Source of the DNA: Bacillus_I endophytica_A | GTDB taxonomy: Bacteria > Bacillota > Bacilli > Bacillales > Bacillaceae_H | Assembly: GCF_026790145.1 (NCBI RefSeq) | Contig: NZ_JALAMS010000054.1 | Location: 1-64,000, forward strand | Direction: 5' to 3' | DNA: 64,000 bases | Shown: piece by piece, positions 7,811-14,621 of the stretch | Layout of the letters: every line of letters starts with the position of its first letter | Position numbering within the stretch: position 1 is the first letter of the stretch | Made by a program: the position numbers and the translations under genes | The notes under the pieces: generated by a model | Databases searched by the model: none | What the model saw: only the letters and a program-made list of their open reading frames with translations | What the model was told of the DNA's origin: nothing

Positions 7811-7841
7811 AAGGTTAGGCACCCATTAAGTACCTAACCTC
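7811..7841 (+). terminator. Terminator after the BclA-like remnant
   Basis: AGGTTAGG (7812-7819) pairs with CCTAACCT (7833-7840) three bases past the stop codon. Confidence 0.7.
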
Positions 7842-7863
7842 TAATATTTAATCTGTTGATAAG

Positions 7864-7897
7864 AAAAACGACCTTTTCTTTAAAAAAGTCGTTTTTT
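7864..7897. terminator. Second terminator, T-rich
   Basis: AAAAACGAC (7864-7872) pairs with GTCGTTTTT (7888-7896), followed by more T. It backs up the preceding hairpin and may also serve the converging gene at 7969. Confidence 0.8.
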
Positions 7898-7968
7898 TGC
7901 TCTTTTTGTGTATTTATAACTCACATATTGAACAAGATTTTTAACATAATCATTTATCTGTTTATTTA

Positions 7969-8196
7969 TTACAGATAAAACGTTTCATTAATTTCCCATG
8001 ACTCGACAATTTGATGTGCTGTTCGTGGATCATATCCTTTACCCATCAAATAAGTAATAGCTGCTATTTCCATCATTGCATGAGGGATAGATGTTTTTTG
8101 AGCTTCATTTAAACCATATTGTACCCATGGGTTAACCTTTAATAAAGTTTCTTGTTTGAGATGATGTGAGGGAGTATAAAGAGGATACACAGTCAT
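7969..8196 (-). CDS. Small hypothetical protein
   Basis: A 75-residue soluble protein preceded by GAAAGGATGTA and starting with ATG at 8196. The C-terminal half looks like a compact helical unit (AMMEIAAITYLMGKGYDPRT then AHQIVESWE). I know no family for it. It is monocistronic, between a BclA-like remnant and queT. No membrane segment or signal peptide is visible. Confidence 0.65.
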   Translation of the reverse strand: MTVYPLYTPSHHLKQETLLKVNPWVQYGLNEAQKTSIPHAMMEIAAITYLMGKGYDPRTAHQIVESWEINETFYL

Positions 8197-8287
8197 TACA
8201 TCCTTTCAAATATAGTTAAATATCACAATCCTAGTTTATGCGCATTAATTAATCTTGTGAGGACTTTATATAATGGTTCTCATAATA

Positions 8288-8317
8288 AAAAGGCTTCCTG
8301 TCATAAGGAAGCCTTTT
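8288..8317. terminator. Terminator of queT
   Basis: AAAAGGCTTCCT (8288-8299) pairs perfectly with AGGAAGCCTTTT (8306-8317). It lies 12 bp past the queT stop on the minus strand. Confidence 0.88.
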
Positions 8318-8329
8318 GCCTTTTCTCTT

Positions 8330-8818
8330 TTAATTCAAGAGCGTTTTGAAAGATATTTTTTTATTCAAAGCCATCATGATAAAAGCGCCGATAAACATCA
8401 CAACGAATTCACCAACAGTAGTTGTGAGCCATGTGAAAAGGAAGGGAAGTCCTAATGCTAAGTGCAGCTCAAAGGCGATAATAAACATTGTTACTGTAAA
8501 AATAGCTGTATTCACCATCATACGAGCCCATAAGTTCTTTATATAGAGGCCTACTCCAATTGTAACAAGTAGAGCTATAAGAGATTGAAGGACGCCAAAT
8601 ACAAGATCATATGCTCCAAGCGGTGAGAATAGTAAATTCGTTAAGAAAACTCCAATAACGATGCCAAAAATGAACTTCTTGTTAAATACAACAAGATGAT
8701 TAAATATCTCAGAAAGTCTAAACTGAATGTTCGTAAAGCCAAATGGTTGAATTAAAAGAGATACGGCGATATATAAAGCCGCTACAAGGGCGTTAATACT
8801 CATTGTTCTAATATTCAT
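8330..8818 (-). CDS. queT: QueT-family queuosine precursor transporter (ECF S component)
   Basis: A hydrophobic protein of about 162 residues with five to six membrane helices, matching the QueT family: an opening MSINALVAALYIAVSLLIQP segment, then FRLSEIFNHLVVF and a closing VGEFVVMFIGAFIMMAL helix. QueT proteins are substrate-binding components of energy-coupling factor transporters that import preQ1/preQ0, precursors of the tRNA nucleoside queuosine. ECF energising subunits are not in the window. A preQ1 riboswitch directly upstream supports the assignment. ATG 8818 is used here; a TTG at 8821 is also possible. Confidence 0.92.
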   Translation of the reverse strand: MNIRTMSINALVAALYIAVSLLIQPFGFTNIQFRLSEIFNHLVVFNKKFIFGIVIGVFLTNLLFSPLGAYDLVFGVLQSLIALLVTIGVGLYIKNLWARMMVNTAIFTVTMFIIAFELHLALGLPFLFTWLTTTVGEFVVMFIGAFIMMALNKKISFKTLLN

Positions 8819-8829
8819 CAATCTATTTC

Positions 8830-8868
8830 TCCTTAGTTTTTTAGCGTGGGAGGGTTACGAACCACGGT
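8830..8868 (-). promoter_or_regulatory. preQ1-I riboswitch
   Basis: Minus strand: CGTGG, then TTCGTAACCCTC, then CCACG, then CTAAAAAACTAAGGAG. This fits the class I preQ1 aptamer: a 5-bp P1 stem, a C-rich loop and the A-rich tail that docks in the stem minor groove and ends in the pseudoknot. The ribosome site AAGGAG of queT overlaps the aptamer's 3' end, so ligand binding would block translation. This is one of the clearest regulatory calls in the window. Confidence 0.92.
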
Positions 8869-8959
8869 AATACTAAAAAATAATACAAGAGGGCGCACGT
8901 TTCGTCAATAAAGAGATAAGGAAAGAGAAAAAATAAAAACATTCTGGCTAGTCCTACAA

Positions 8960-8989
8960 AAAAGACTCCTTTTTAAAAAAGAGTCTTTT
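8960..8989. terminator. Terminator overlapping the end of the duplicated-domain gene
   Basis: AAAAGACTC and GAGTCTTTT flank a TTTTT/AAAAAA core. The hairpin includes the stop codon of the minus-strand gene at 8973. Confidence 0.75.
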
Positions 8990-9665
8990 CACTATGTATA
9001 GGAATAAATTCTTCTTCCTCTTCATATAATCCACGTTCTTTTAAGTATTCAATGAAATAAAGGTCTGCTTCCTTTCTTTCATCATATGGTTTCTTTGAAA
9101 GAACGAAACCAATTTTCCCTTCATTAGTAAGTTCAACAGAAGAGATATAAGCTTGAATGTTATGACGAAGGAAAAGCTCTTTTGCAGGAATGATTAAGCC
9201 TTTTAAAAATTGAGAAAGAAGTTCTAACTCAAATTGAAATGTAAAACGTTCGACTTTAGAGAGATCTGCAAAGATGACGCCAATAAAGCCTGTATTAAAA
9301 ATTTCATGTTCTTTTATTTTTTCCTCTTCACTTAAATGTCCAACTTCACGTAGGTAGTTAATAAAATAACTTTTTCCTTCTTTACGGCGGAAGGGTGTCT
9401 TAGATAAAACAAGACCAATTTTCTTTTGTTTTGGTAAATAGATGCAGGAGATGTGCGCAGGAATACCGTGCTGCGAAAATAAAATGCTGCTTCCTTGCAA
9501 TAGCCCATCAAGCACGTGATGTGTAATTTGCAGCTTTTTACGAGAGAAGTAGTATTCGTATTTCGTTAAATCATCTAAGTCTGTGAACGTTGCCCCAATG
9601 AAACCAGTATTTGAAAGAGTAGGGGAAGAGGTTTTTTTACGACTATGTTTTGTCATTCTTGCCAT
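8973..9665 (-). CDS. Hypothetical protein with an internally duplicated domain
   Basis: A protein of about 230 residues made of two homologous units of about 95 residues. Each begins NTGFIG (NTGFIGATFTDL, then NTGFIGVIFADL), contains an AHISC or AYISS strand and a KIGLVLSK or KIGFVLSK strand, and ends in YFINYLREVG or YFIEYLKERG. The start is ATG 9665 because AAGGAG sits 8 bp upstream; an upstream in-frame ATG at 9683 overlaps that site. It has no membrane segments or known catalytic motif. The alternating strands and helices suggest a small alpha/beta fold. I do not recognise the family. Confidence 0.75.
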   Translation of the reverse strand: MARMTKHSRKKTSSPTLSNTGFIGATFTDLDDLTKYEYYFSRKKLQITHHVLDGLLQGSSILFSQHGIPAHISCIYLPKQKKIGLVLSKTPFRRKEGKSYFINYLREVGHLSEEEKIKEHEIFNTGFIGVIFADLSKVERFTFQFELELLSQFLKGLIIPAKELFLRHNIQAYISSVELTNEGKIGFVLSKKPYDERKEADLYFIEYLKERGLYEEEEEFIPIHSEKTLF

Positions 9666-9821
9666 AAGCTCAGCTCCTTGCATTAGTAACGCGAACAGAT
9701 GTTCTGTACCCCTATATTACAGCACTTTTCTCTAAAAGTAAAGAAAAAGAAGAGGAAAAATTGAGAGAGAAGGAAGATTTTCTCTTATTTTTCATCTAGT
9801 ATAATAAAAAAGGAAACAAAA

Positions 9822-9850
9822 AAAGCATTGATCAGTATCATCAATGCTTT
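9822..9850. terminator. Terminator hairpin
   Basis: AAAGCATTGAT (9822-9832) pairs perfectly with ATCAATGCTTT (9840-9850). It sits 2 bp after the stop of the minus-strand mini-gene at 9853. Confidence 0.82.
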
Positions 9851-9852
9851 GA

Positions 9853-9957
9853 TTATGCAAGGTTTGAACCTTCTTCATCTGTTTCATCTTCTACAAAACA
9901 GTCCATTGTATGTAATGTTTTATCATCGTGACTTCCATAATAAATCGTAATATTCAT
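9853..9957 (-). CDS. Acidic 34-residue small protein
   Basis: The ribosome site AAGGAG has 10-bp spacing to ATG 9957, giving MNITIYYGSHDDKTLHTMDC and an acidic tail ending EEGSNLA. An upstream in-frame ATG at 9963 would add two residues. A perfect terminator follows at once, so this looks like a complete mini-transcription unit. It is too short for a confident family call; its composition suggests a soluble acidic peptide. Confidence 0.6.
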   Translation of the reverse strand: MNITIYYGSHDDKTLHTMDCFVEDETDEEGSNLA

Positions 9958-10080
9958 AAACATATCGCTCCTTTTTATGAGGAATGAATCTGTTGTTCAC
10001 ATTTCCATTGTAAGAGATAGTCTCATTATACCCCAAGGCAAGGTGTTCCACAACTAAAAAAGAGCGATATTTATATTATA

Positions 10081-11043
10081 TTAAAATGGCTTCCATTTCA
10101 CTTTCGTTGCTTCACGATAACGTTCTTCAACATGTGCCCAATTGACAACATTCCACCAGTTCTCAATATACTTCCTGCGGTCATTTTGATATTTCAAATA
10201 ATAAGAATGCTCCCATACATCAAGGGCTAGAAGAGGGATAACATCGTATTGACTTAAGTTTTGGTGTTTTTCAGCTTGTAAAATCTCCAAACGATGAGCA
10301 CGGGGAGCCCATACTAAAATACCCCACCCAGATCCTTCTACTTTGTTTGCGGCTTCTGTAAACTGTTGTTTAAATCGTTCAAATCCTCCAAACGTGCTAT
10401 CAATCGCTTTTCGTATTTCACCTCTTGGTTTTCCCCCACCATTTGGGCTCATTACATTCCAAAACAGCGTATGAAGATAATGTCCACCACCGTGAAAAGC
10501 GGCTTCTCGCTCCCAATGGGCAATAAGCGTATAATCTCCACTGCTTCGCGCTTTTTTCATTTCTTTCTCTGCTTTGTTCAACCCATCAACATATGTTTGA
10601 TGATGTTTGTCATGATGAAGCCTCATTGTTTCGCGGTCAATATAAGGCTCGAGTGCTTCATACGGATATGGTAAAGGAGGTAAAGTATGTCCTCCAATCG
10701 GTACAGGATTAAAAGCAGGGCGAGACTCTTCATCATGATGATTTGCTTCGTCACGGTGACCCTCTTCATCGTGGTGGTTCTCTTCCTCGTGATGAATTGC
10801 TCCATCTCGCTCTTTCTCTTCATAGGCGTTTTCCCACAAAAGGTAAAGCTCTTTTGCTCGTTCAAAACAAGCATATGGCATATCTTGATCGTGATTTTCT
10901 TCTAAAAGATGAGCAAATTCATTCCACTTTTGGTGCCATTCTTCTTCATTTTTTCCGTGAGAGGAAAGAGAGTCCCAATGGCTGTATAAATCGTTAGCCC
11001 AGTCTTCTAAGTATGTTTTATAATCCTTTGTCTCATTATCCAT
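10081..11043 (-). CDS. sodF: Mn/Fe superoxide dismutase with N-terminal extension (SodF-like)
   Basis: A 320-residue protein. Residues from about 118 to the end are a complete Fe/Mn superoxide dismutase: LHHDKHHQTYVDGLN (first His ligand), FHGGGHYLHTLFW (second His), GWGILVW and DVWEHSYYLKY (Asp and His ligands). It converts superoxide to peroxide and oxygen. The N-terminal 110 residues are extra and include a helical segment and a His/Glu/Asp-rich linker (about residues 84-106). B. subtilis SodF has a comparable extension, but this one is longer by about 40 residues. ATG 11043 follows AAGGAGG at 10 bp. It is monocistronic on the minus strand. Confidence 0.9.
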   Translation of the reverse strand: MDNETKDYKTYLEDWANDLYSHWDSLSSHGKNEEEWHQKWNEFAHLLEENHDQDMPYACFERAKELYLLWENAYEEKERDGAIHHEEENHHDEEGHRDEANHHDEESRPAFNPVPIGGHTLPPLPYPYEALEPYIDRETMRLHHDKHHQTYVDGLNKAEKEMKKARSSGDYTLIAHWEREAAFHGGGHYLHTLFWNVMSPNGGGKPRGEIRKAIDSTFGGFERFKQQFTEAANKVEGSGWGILVWAPRAHRLEILQAEKHQNLSQYDVIPLLALDVWEHSYYLKYQNDRRKYIENWWNVVNWAHVEERYREATKVKWKPF

Positions 11044-11106
11044 AGTACATAAGCCTCCTTCTACATCGTTGTGGTCACTATATGTAGAGGAGGAAAAAAA
11101 GGTTCA

Positions 11107-11412
11107 TTAATTTTTCTCTTTCATCTTTTTCATTTCTTCAGTTACCACAAATGCTAAATCATCATTTCCAAATAGGGATAAAACACCTAAAAGCGTGCTA
11201 TCCCCAACCTCCCCAGCTTCATTCTTTGGTACAGTAAGGGAGAGCGCGTGTTTTAATGCAGCATTCTCTTTTTGGTTAGGGTATGCGCGTATATATAGCT
11301 CAAAAGGATCTAAATCATGGTTAACGCACCATTGTGCAAAAACAAGAATCATCATTTCTTCGTCTTTTTGATAATTTTGAATAATTTTTTGTTCCATCTC
11401 TTTTGAATTCAT
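11107..11412 (-). CDS. Hypothetical cytosolic protein
   Basis: A 101-residue soluble protein beginning MNSKEMEQKIIQNYQKDEEM, with a central AQWCVNHDLDPFELYIRAYP segment and a basic C-terminus. An AAAAAGGAG site supports ATG 11412; the longer frame to 11460 has no ribosome site. It looks mostly helical, with no membrane segment. It resembles small conserved Bacillus proteins of unknown function, but I cannot name it. It lies 64 bp upstream of sodF on the same strand, so the two may be co-transcribed. Confidence 0.7.
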   Translation of the reverse strand: MNSKEMEQKIIQNYQKDEEMMILVFAQWCVNHDLDPFELYIRAYPNQKENAALKHALSLTVPKNEAGEVGDSTLLGVLSLFGNDDLAFVVTEEMKKMKEKN

Positions 11413-11655
11413 GTTAAAAAAACTCCTTTTTAAAGTGAGAGAATAAAAGTAGAATACCATATTTCTCTCTATTATAGTAAAAAAGTAAAAAAGAAAAAGT
11501 GTTGAATATGGATTCTCTTTTAGTTTCTAAATTTAGATACTAAAGAACTAGTTTGGATTGATTCTTTTTCCTTATTTAGAAAGTTTTTTGTTAACCTATA
11601 GTTGTGAAGGGTTTTAGAAGATGAGTATAAAACATTACTAGATTCACAGAGCAAT

Positions 11656-12017
11656 ATGAAAATGGTAAAAGGAAAAAATACAAGTATTAAGGTTACAAGG
11701 GATAAAGATAAGTTAACATTAAAAGCGAGTGAAACAACTTCTTTTGATAAAGTGACATTTAATTTAAAGGATAATAGGGTTACAACGAAGTATGGAACGC
11801 TCCCTTATGATGGAATATTAGAAGCTTCAGAGCAGCAAGTAACAACAGGTCCTTGGTCTGGACATGCCTACAAACTGCAAGAGGGAGAGGCAGATATAAG
11901 CAATGTAGACGAAAATACAAACTATAAATCTGTCAGATTATATGTTGGACAGCTGAGAGTAAGGATACTACATTACATATAAACCAACAAAGTAAAATGA
12001 AAGTATCTAAAAATTGA
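11656..12017 (+). pseudogene. Frameshifted C-terminal remnant of an unknown protein
   Basis: The frame from ATG 11656 reads naturally to YKSVRLYVGQ at about 11951, then drifts into LRVRILHYI and stops. The other frame at 11952 continues with AESKDTTLHINQQSKMKVSK and stops at 12015-12017, so a one-base loss or equivalent near 11950 split the gene. Upstream of 11656 the frame stays open to 11608 (EDEYKTLLDSQSN) and no ribosome site precedes the Met, so the 5' end is also missing. The Lys/Thr-rich beta-like composition suggests an exported protein. Family unknown. Confidence 0.55.
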
Positions 12018-12088
12018 GCGAATTTATAAAGATAAGTTATCATAGATATATTCAAAATTGGGTATTAAATAGAGATGAGGGATGATTT

Positions 12089-12601
12089 ATGATGAAAGTT
12101 CACGTAGCGACGGAAAACGGATCTTTAGCAGACAAGTATGGAAAGCAAGCTTCAGAAGAATATTTAAGAGATGGTGTTCCATACGTTTCTTTTCCAATTT
12201 CATTTGAAAATGTGCCTGAAAATGCTAAAAGTTTAGCGTTGACTTTTATTGATTATGATTCAGTACCAGTTTGTAATTTCGCATAGATTCATTGGCTTGT
12301 AGCGAATATTCCAGCAGAGGTCAAAGAGCTTCCGGAAAATGCGAGTGATGAAAAGCCGTTTCCATTTGTTCAAGGGAACACAAGCTATGCTTCTCCAGTA
12401 GCGGGCCATAAAGACCCAAAAATTACCCAGCAGTGCGGGGGACCAACACCTCCTGATAAAGATCATGACTATACGCTTGTGGTATATGCGCTAGACACAG
12501 AGCTTGATTTAAAAGACGGTTATTATCTTAATGAATTTTATAGAGCAATTGAAGGTCATGTAATCGAAGAAAAAACAATCGCAGTTGTTGGACGAGAATA
12601 G
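12089..12601 (+). pseudogene. PEBP/YbhB-family protein interrupted by one amber codon
   Basis: One 170-codon frame encodes a complete phosphatidylethanolamine-binding-protein (YbhB/YbcL, Raf kinase inhibitor-like) fold: PYVSFPISFENVPENAKSLA, a DYDSVPV strand, IHWLVANIP, a GPTPP turn and DHDYTLVVYALDTELDL. Codon 66 (12284-12286) is TAG in the strand NFA-stop-IHWLVAN. The family normally has Trp there (FSWIHW), so TGG became TAG. Everything before and after is intact. The product is truncated unless the amber is read through. The family binds small anionic ligands; its role in Bacillus is unclear. A perfect terminator follows. Confidence 0.8.
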
Positions 12602-12642
12602 GCTAAAAAGAGCTATCGAGACTGATAGCTCTTTTTAGCCTA
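12601..12642. terminator. Perfect 17-bp terminator
   Basis: GGCTAAAAAGAGCTATC (12601-12617) pairs with GATAGCTCTTTTTAGCC (12624-12640) around a 6-nt loop. Confidence 0.92.
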
Positions 12643-12726
12643 TTGAGATAAGCTTTAAAGCTGAACTATCTATAAAAGAGGGGTATACTAAAGGTAGTAA
12701 ATGATGTAAGAAAGGTGGTTTTTTGG

Positions 12727-12774
12727 TTGTCTTTAAATCCTAAAGTTAAAATGATGCTTGATTAGCTGAATAGT
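12727..12774 (+). other. Original 5' end of the lipase gene, closed by an amber codon
   Basis: TTG 12727 has AAAGGTGG 8 bp upstream and begins MSLNPKVKMMLD, then TAG (12763-12765), then LNS running in frame into the Met at 12775. Hormone-sensitive-lipase-type esterases often start PLNPKVKxMLDQ, so CAG to TAG at codon 13 is the simple reading. The true start region of the next gene is thus cut off. Confidence 0.72.
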
Positions 12775-13653
12775 ATGCCAAAACTAGATTTGAAAACGAT
12801 TACTCCTAAAGAATATAGAGCGCTTCAAGAACAAATGAGACAAGCTCCGACAACTGTTGAACGAGTAGGAGCAGTAGAAGATAAGATGCTTCCATTAAAA
12901 GATCGAGATATTCGAGTGAGAGTCTACAAGCCAGAAGGCAATGGAAAGTTCCCTGCTCTTGTTTACTACCATGGGGGAGGTTGGGTGTTAGGAAATATTG
13001 ATAGTCATGATGGCGTGTGCAGAGCAATTGTAAATATGGCGCAATGTACGGTCATTTCGGTAGACTACCGATTAGCTCCTGAACATAAATTTCCTGCTGG
13101 TGTTCACGATGCATATGACGCTCTTGTATATATTAGCGATCATGGGGAGGAATTTGATATTGATGTTAATCGAATTGCTGTTGGAGGCGACAGCGCAGGA
13201 GGAAATTTAGCTGCAGTTACAAGCATTATCGCTAAAGAGAAAGAAGGACCAAGCATTATTCATCAGTTTTTACTGTATCCATCAACAGGTCGTGATTATG
13301 AGCTTCCCTCAATGAAAGAAAACAGCGAAGGCTATTTTCTCACTCGTGAGCTTATGGAATGGTTTGGAGAACATTATGTAAATAAACAAGAAGATTGGAA
13401 GCATCCGTATGCATCCCCTGTACTTGCAGAAGATTTAGCAAACCTTCCTCCGGCAACAGCCCTTACTGCTCAATATGATCCGCTTCGTGATTCTGGCGCG
13501 CTTTACGCAGAAAAGCTAAGAGAAAACGAAGTTCCTGTTTTTTATAAAAATTATGATGATTTAATCCACGGCTTTGCCAACTTTATTGAATTTGTTCCAG
13601 AAGCAAGAGAAGCGTTGAAAGAAGGAGCAGAATCTTTAAAAGAAGCGTTTTAA
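12775..13653 (+). CDS. HSL-family (family IV) alpha/beta-hydrolase esterase
   Basis: A 292-residue protein from ATG 12775. It carries all marks of hormone-sensitive-lipase-type esterases: the oxyanion motif HGGGW (residues 66-70), nucleophile motif GDSAGG (138-143, Ser140), the acid in QYDPLRD and the base in LIHGF. These enzymes hydrolyse short-chain esters in the cytosol. The first 16 codons of the ancestral gene are separated by an amber codon at 12763, and ATG 12775 has no ribosome site. Expression would need readthrough or reinitiation at this ATG, 9 bp past the stop. The catalytic core is otherwise complete. Confidence 0.82.
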   Translation: MPKLDLKTITPKEYRALQEQMRQAPTTVERVGAVEDKMLPLKDRDIRVRVYKPEGNGKFPALVYYHGGGWVLGNIDSHDGVCRAIVNMAQCTVISVDYRLAPEHKFPAGVHDAYDALVYISDHGEEFDIDVNRIAVGGDSAGGNLAAVTSIIAKEKEGPSIIHQFLLYPSTGRDYELPSMKENSEGYFLTRELMEWFGEHYVNKQEDWKHPYASPVLAEDLANLPPATALTAQYDPLRDSGALYAEKLRENEVPVFYKNYDDLIHGFANFIEFVPEAREALKEGAESLKEAF

Positions 13654-13670
13654 AGAAAAAGATTTATAAA

Positions 13671-13706
13671 AAAGCAGGCTTCCGCCAAGGAAGGCCTGCT
13701 TTTTTA
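13671..13706. terminator. Bidirectional terminator between convergent genes
   Basis: AAGCAGGCTTCC pairs with GGAAGGCCTGCTT, with one bulged G, and is flanked by A and T tracts. Confidence 0.82.
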
Positions 13707-14492
13707 AATAGAAACAAATGTTGCACGTCGGTTTTCAAAAACACTCACTTCTGTAAATCCACACTCTTTGGCAAGAGCATACGCTTCTTTAATGCCTCGA
13801 CCAATATGCTCTGAATAGTGAGAATCCGAACCAATGGTTAAAATGCGTCCGCCGAGCTCTCTATATAAAGACAAAATATAGTGTGAAGGCATTGGTTCTT
13901 GTAATGCTTCTACTGTTGAAGTATTAATTTCAATTCCAATACCTCGTTCAATGGCTTTAGAAAGTATCTTCTTTATAAGAGGCTCAAATTTTTCGAAGTC
14001 GTCCTTACTAAACGGTTCTTTTGAATAGCGCTTAATAAGATCAAAATGAGCTAAACAGTCAATGTCCGCTTTTTCGATAAGTAAGAGCATTTCTTTAAAA
14101 TAAAGGTCATACGCTTCTAGCCGTGAGTATTTTGCTAACGTTTTGCGAAGGCCGATATCTTTAATATTGTGAACAGAACCAAGAATAAAATCAACGTGCT
14201 CTTTTTGAAACAGCTGTTTATATTCTTCTGTATACTTATGTGGTTCACAAAGTTCTATTCCTTTTAAGATGTGAAGAGGCTGATTTTTAAAAGCTTCTTG
14301 ACAAGTTTGAATGTCTTGACTGTACTTCTCCCATTTCATATGTCCATAAGTTGGAATGTTCGGGTTTAGCGTGAAGTGTTCGGTGAAGCAAATTTGTTCT
14401 ACTCCGTTCTCAAGCGCTTTTTGGCATGTTTCCATCATGATCGCTTTTGAGTCAAATGAATGGTTCGTATGTGTATGATAGTCCGTAAACAT
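13704..14492 (-). CDS. PHP-domain phosphatase, histidinol-phosphatase-like
   Basis: A 262-residue PHP (polymerase and histidinol phosphatase) domain protein. Metal-binding motifs are visible in order: DYHTHTNHS at the N-terminus, FTEHF, KGIELCE, LGSVHNI, LAHFDLI and IGSDSHY near the C-terminus. The family uses a trinuclear metal centre to hydrolyse phosphate monoesters; HisJ/HisK members act on L-histidinol phosphate in histidine synthesis. No his genes are nearby, so the true substrate is open. ATG 14492 begins MFTDYHTH. It converges on the esterase and shares its terminator. Confidence 0.85.
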   Translation of the reverse strand: MFTDYHTHTNHSFDSKAIMMETCQKALENGVEQICFTEHFTLNPNIPTYGHMKWEKYSQDIQTCQEAFKNQPLHILKGIELCEPHKYTEEYKQLFQKEHVDFILGSVHNIKDIGLRKTLAKYSRLEAYDLYFKEMLLLIEKADIDCLAHFDLIKRYSKEPFSKDDFEKFEPLIKKILSKAIERGIGIEINTSTVEALQEPMPSHYILSLYRELGGRILTIGSDSHYSEHIGRGIKEAYALAKECGFTEVSVFENRRATFVSI

Positions 14493-14621
14493 AATGTTCC
14501 TCCCTTTATATGTAATGAAGCCTTCTCTTATTTATTATGGCATAGATTGTGCAACGTGAAAAAGGGGATGTTGTGATACAATGAGCAAAGACTATGATGA
14601 AAGAGGAGAAAAAGATTCAGC

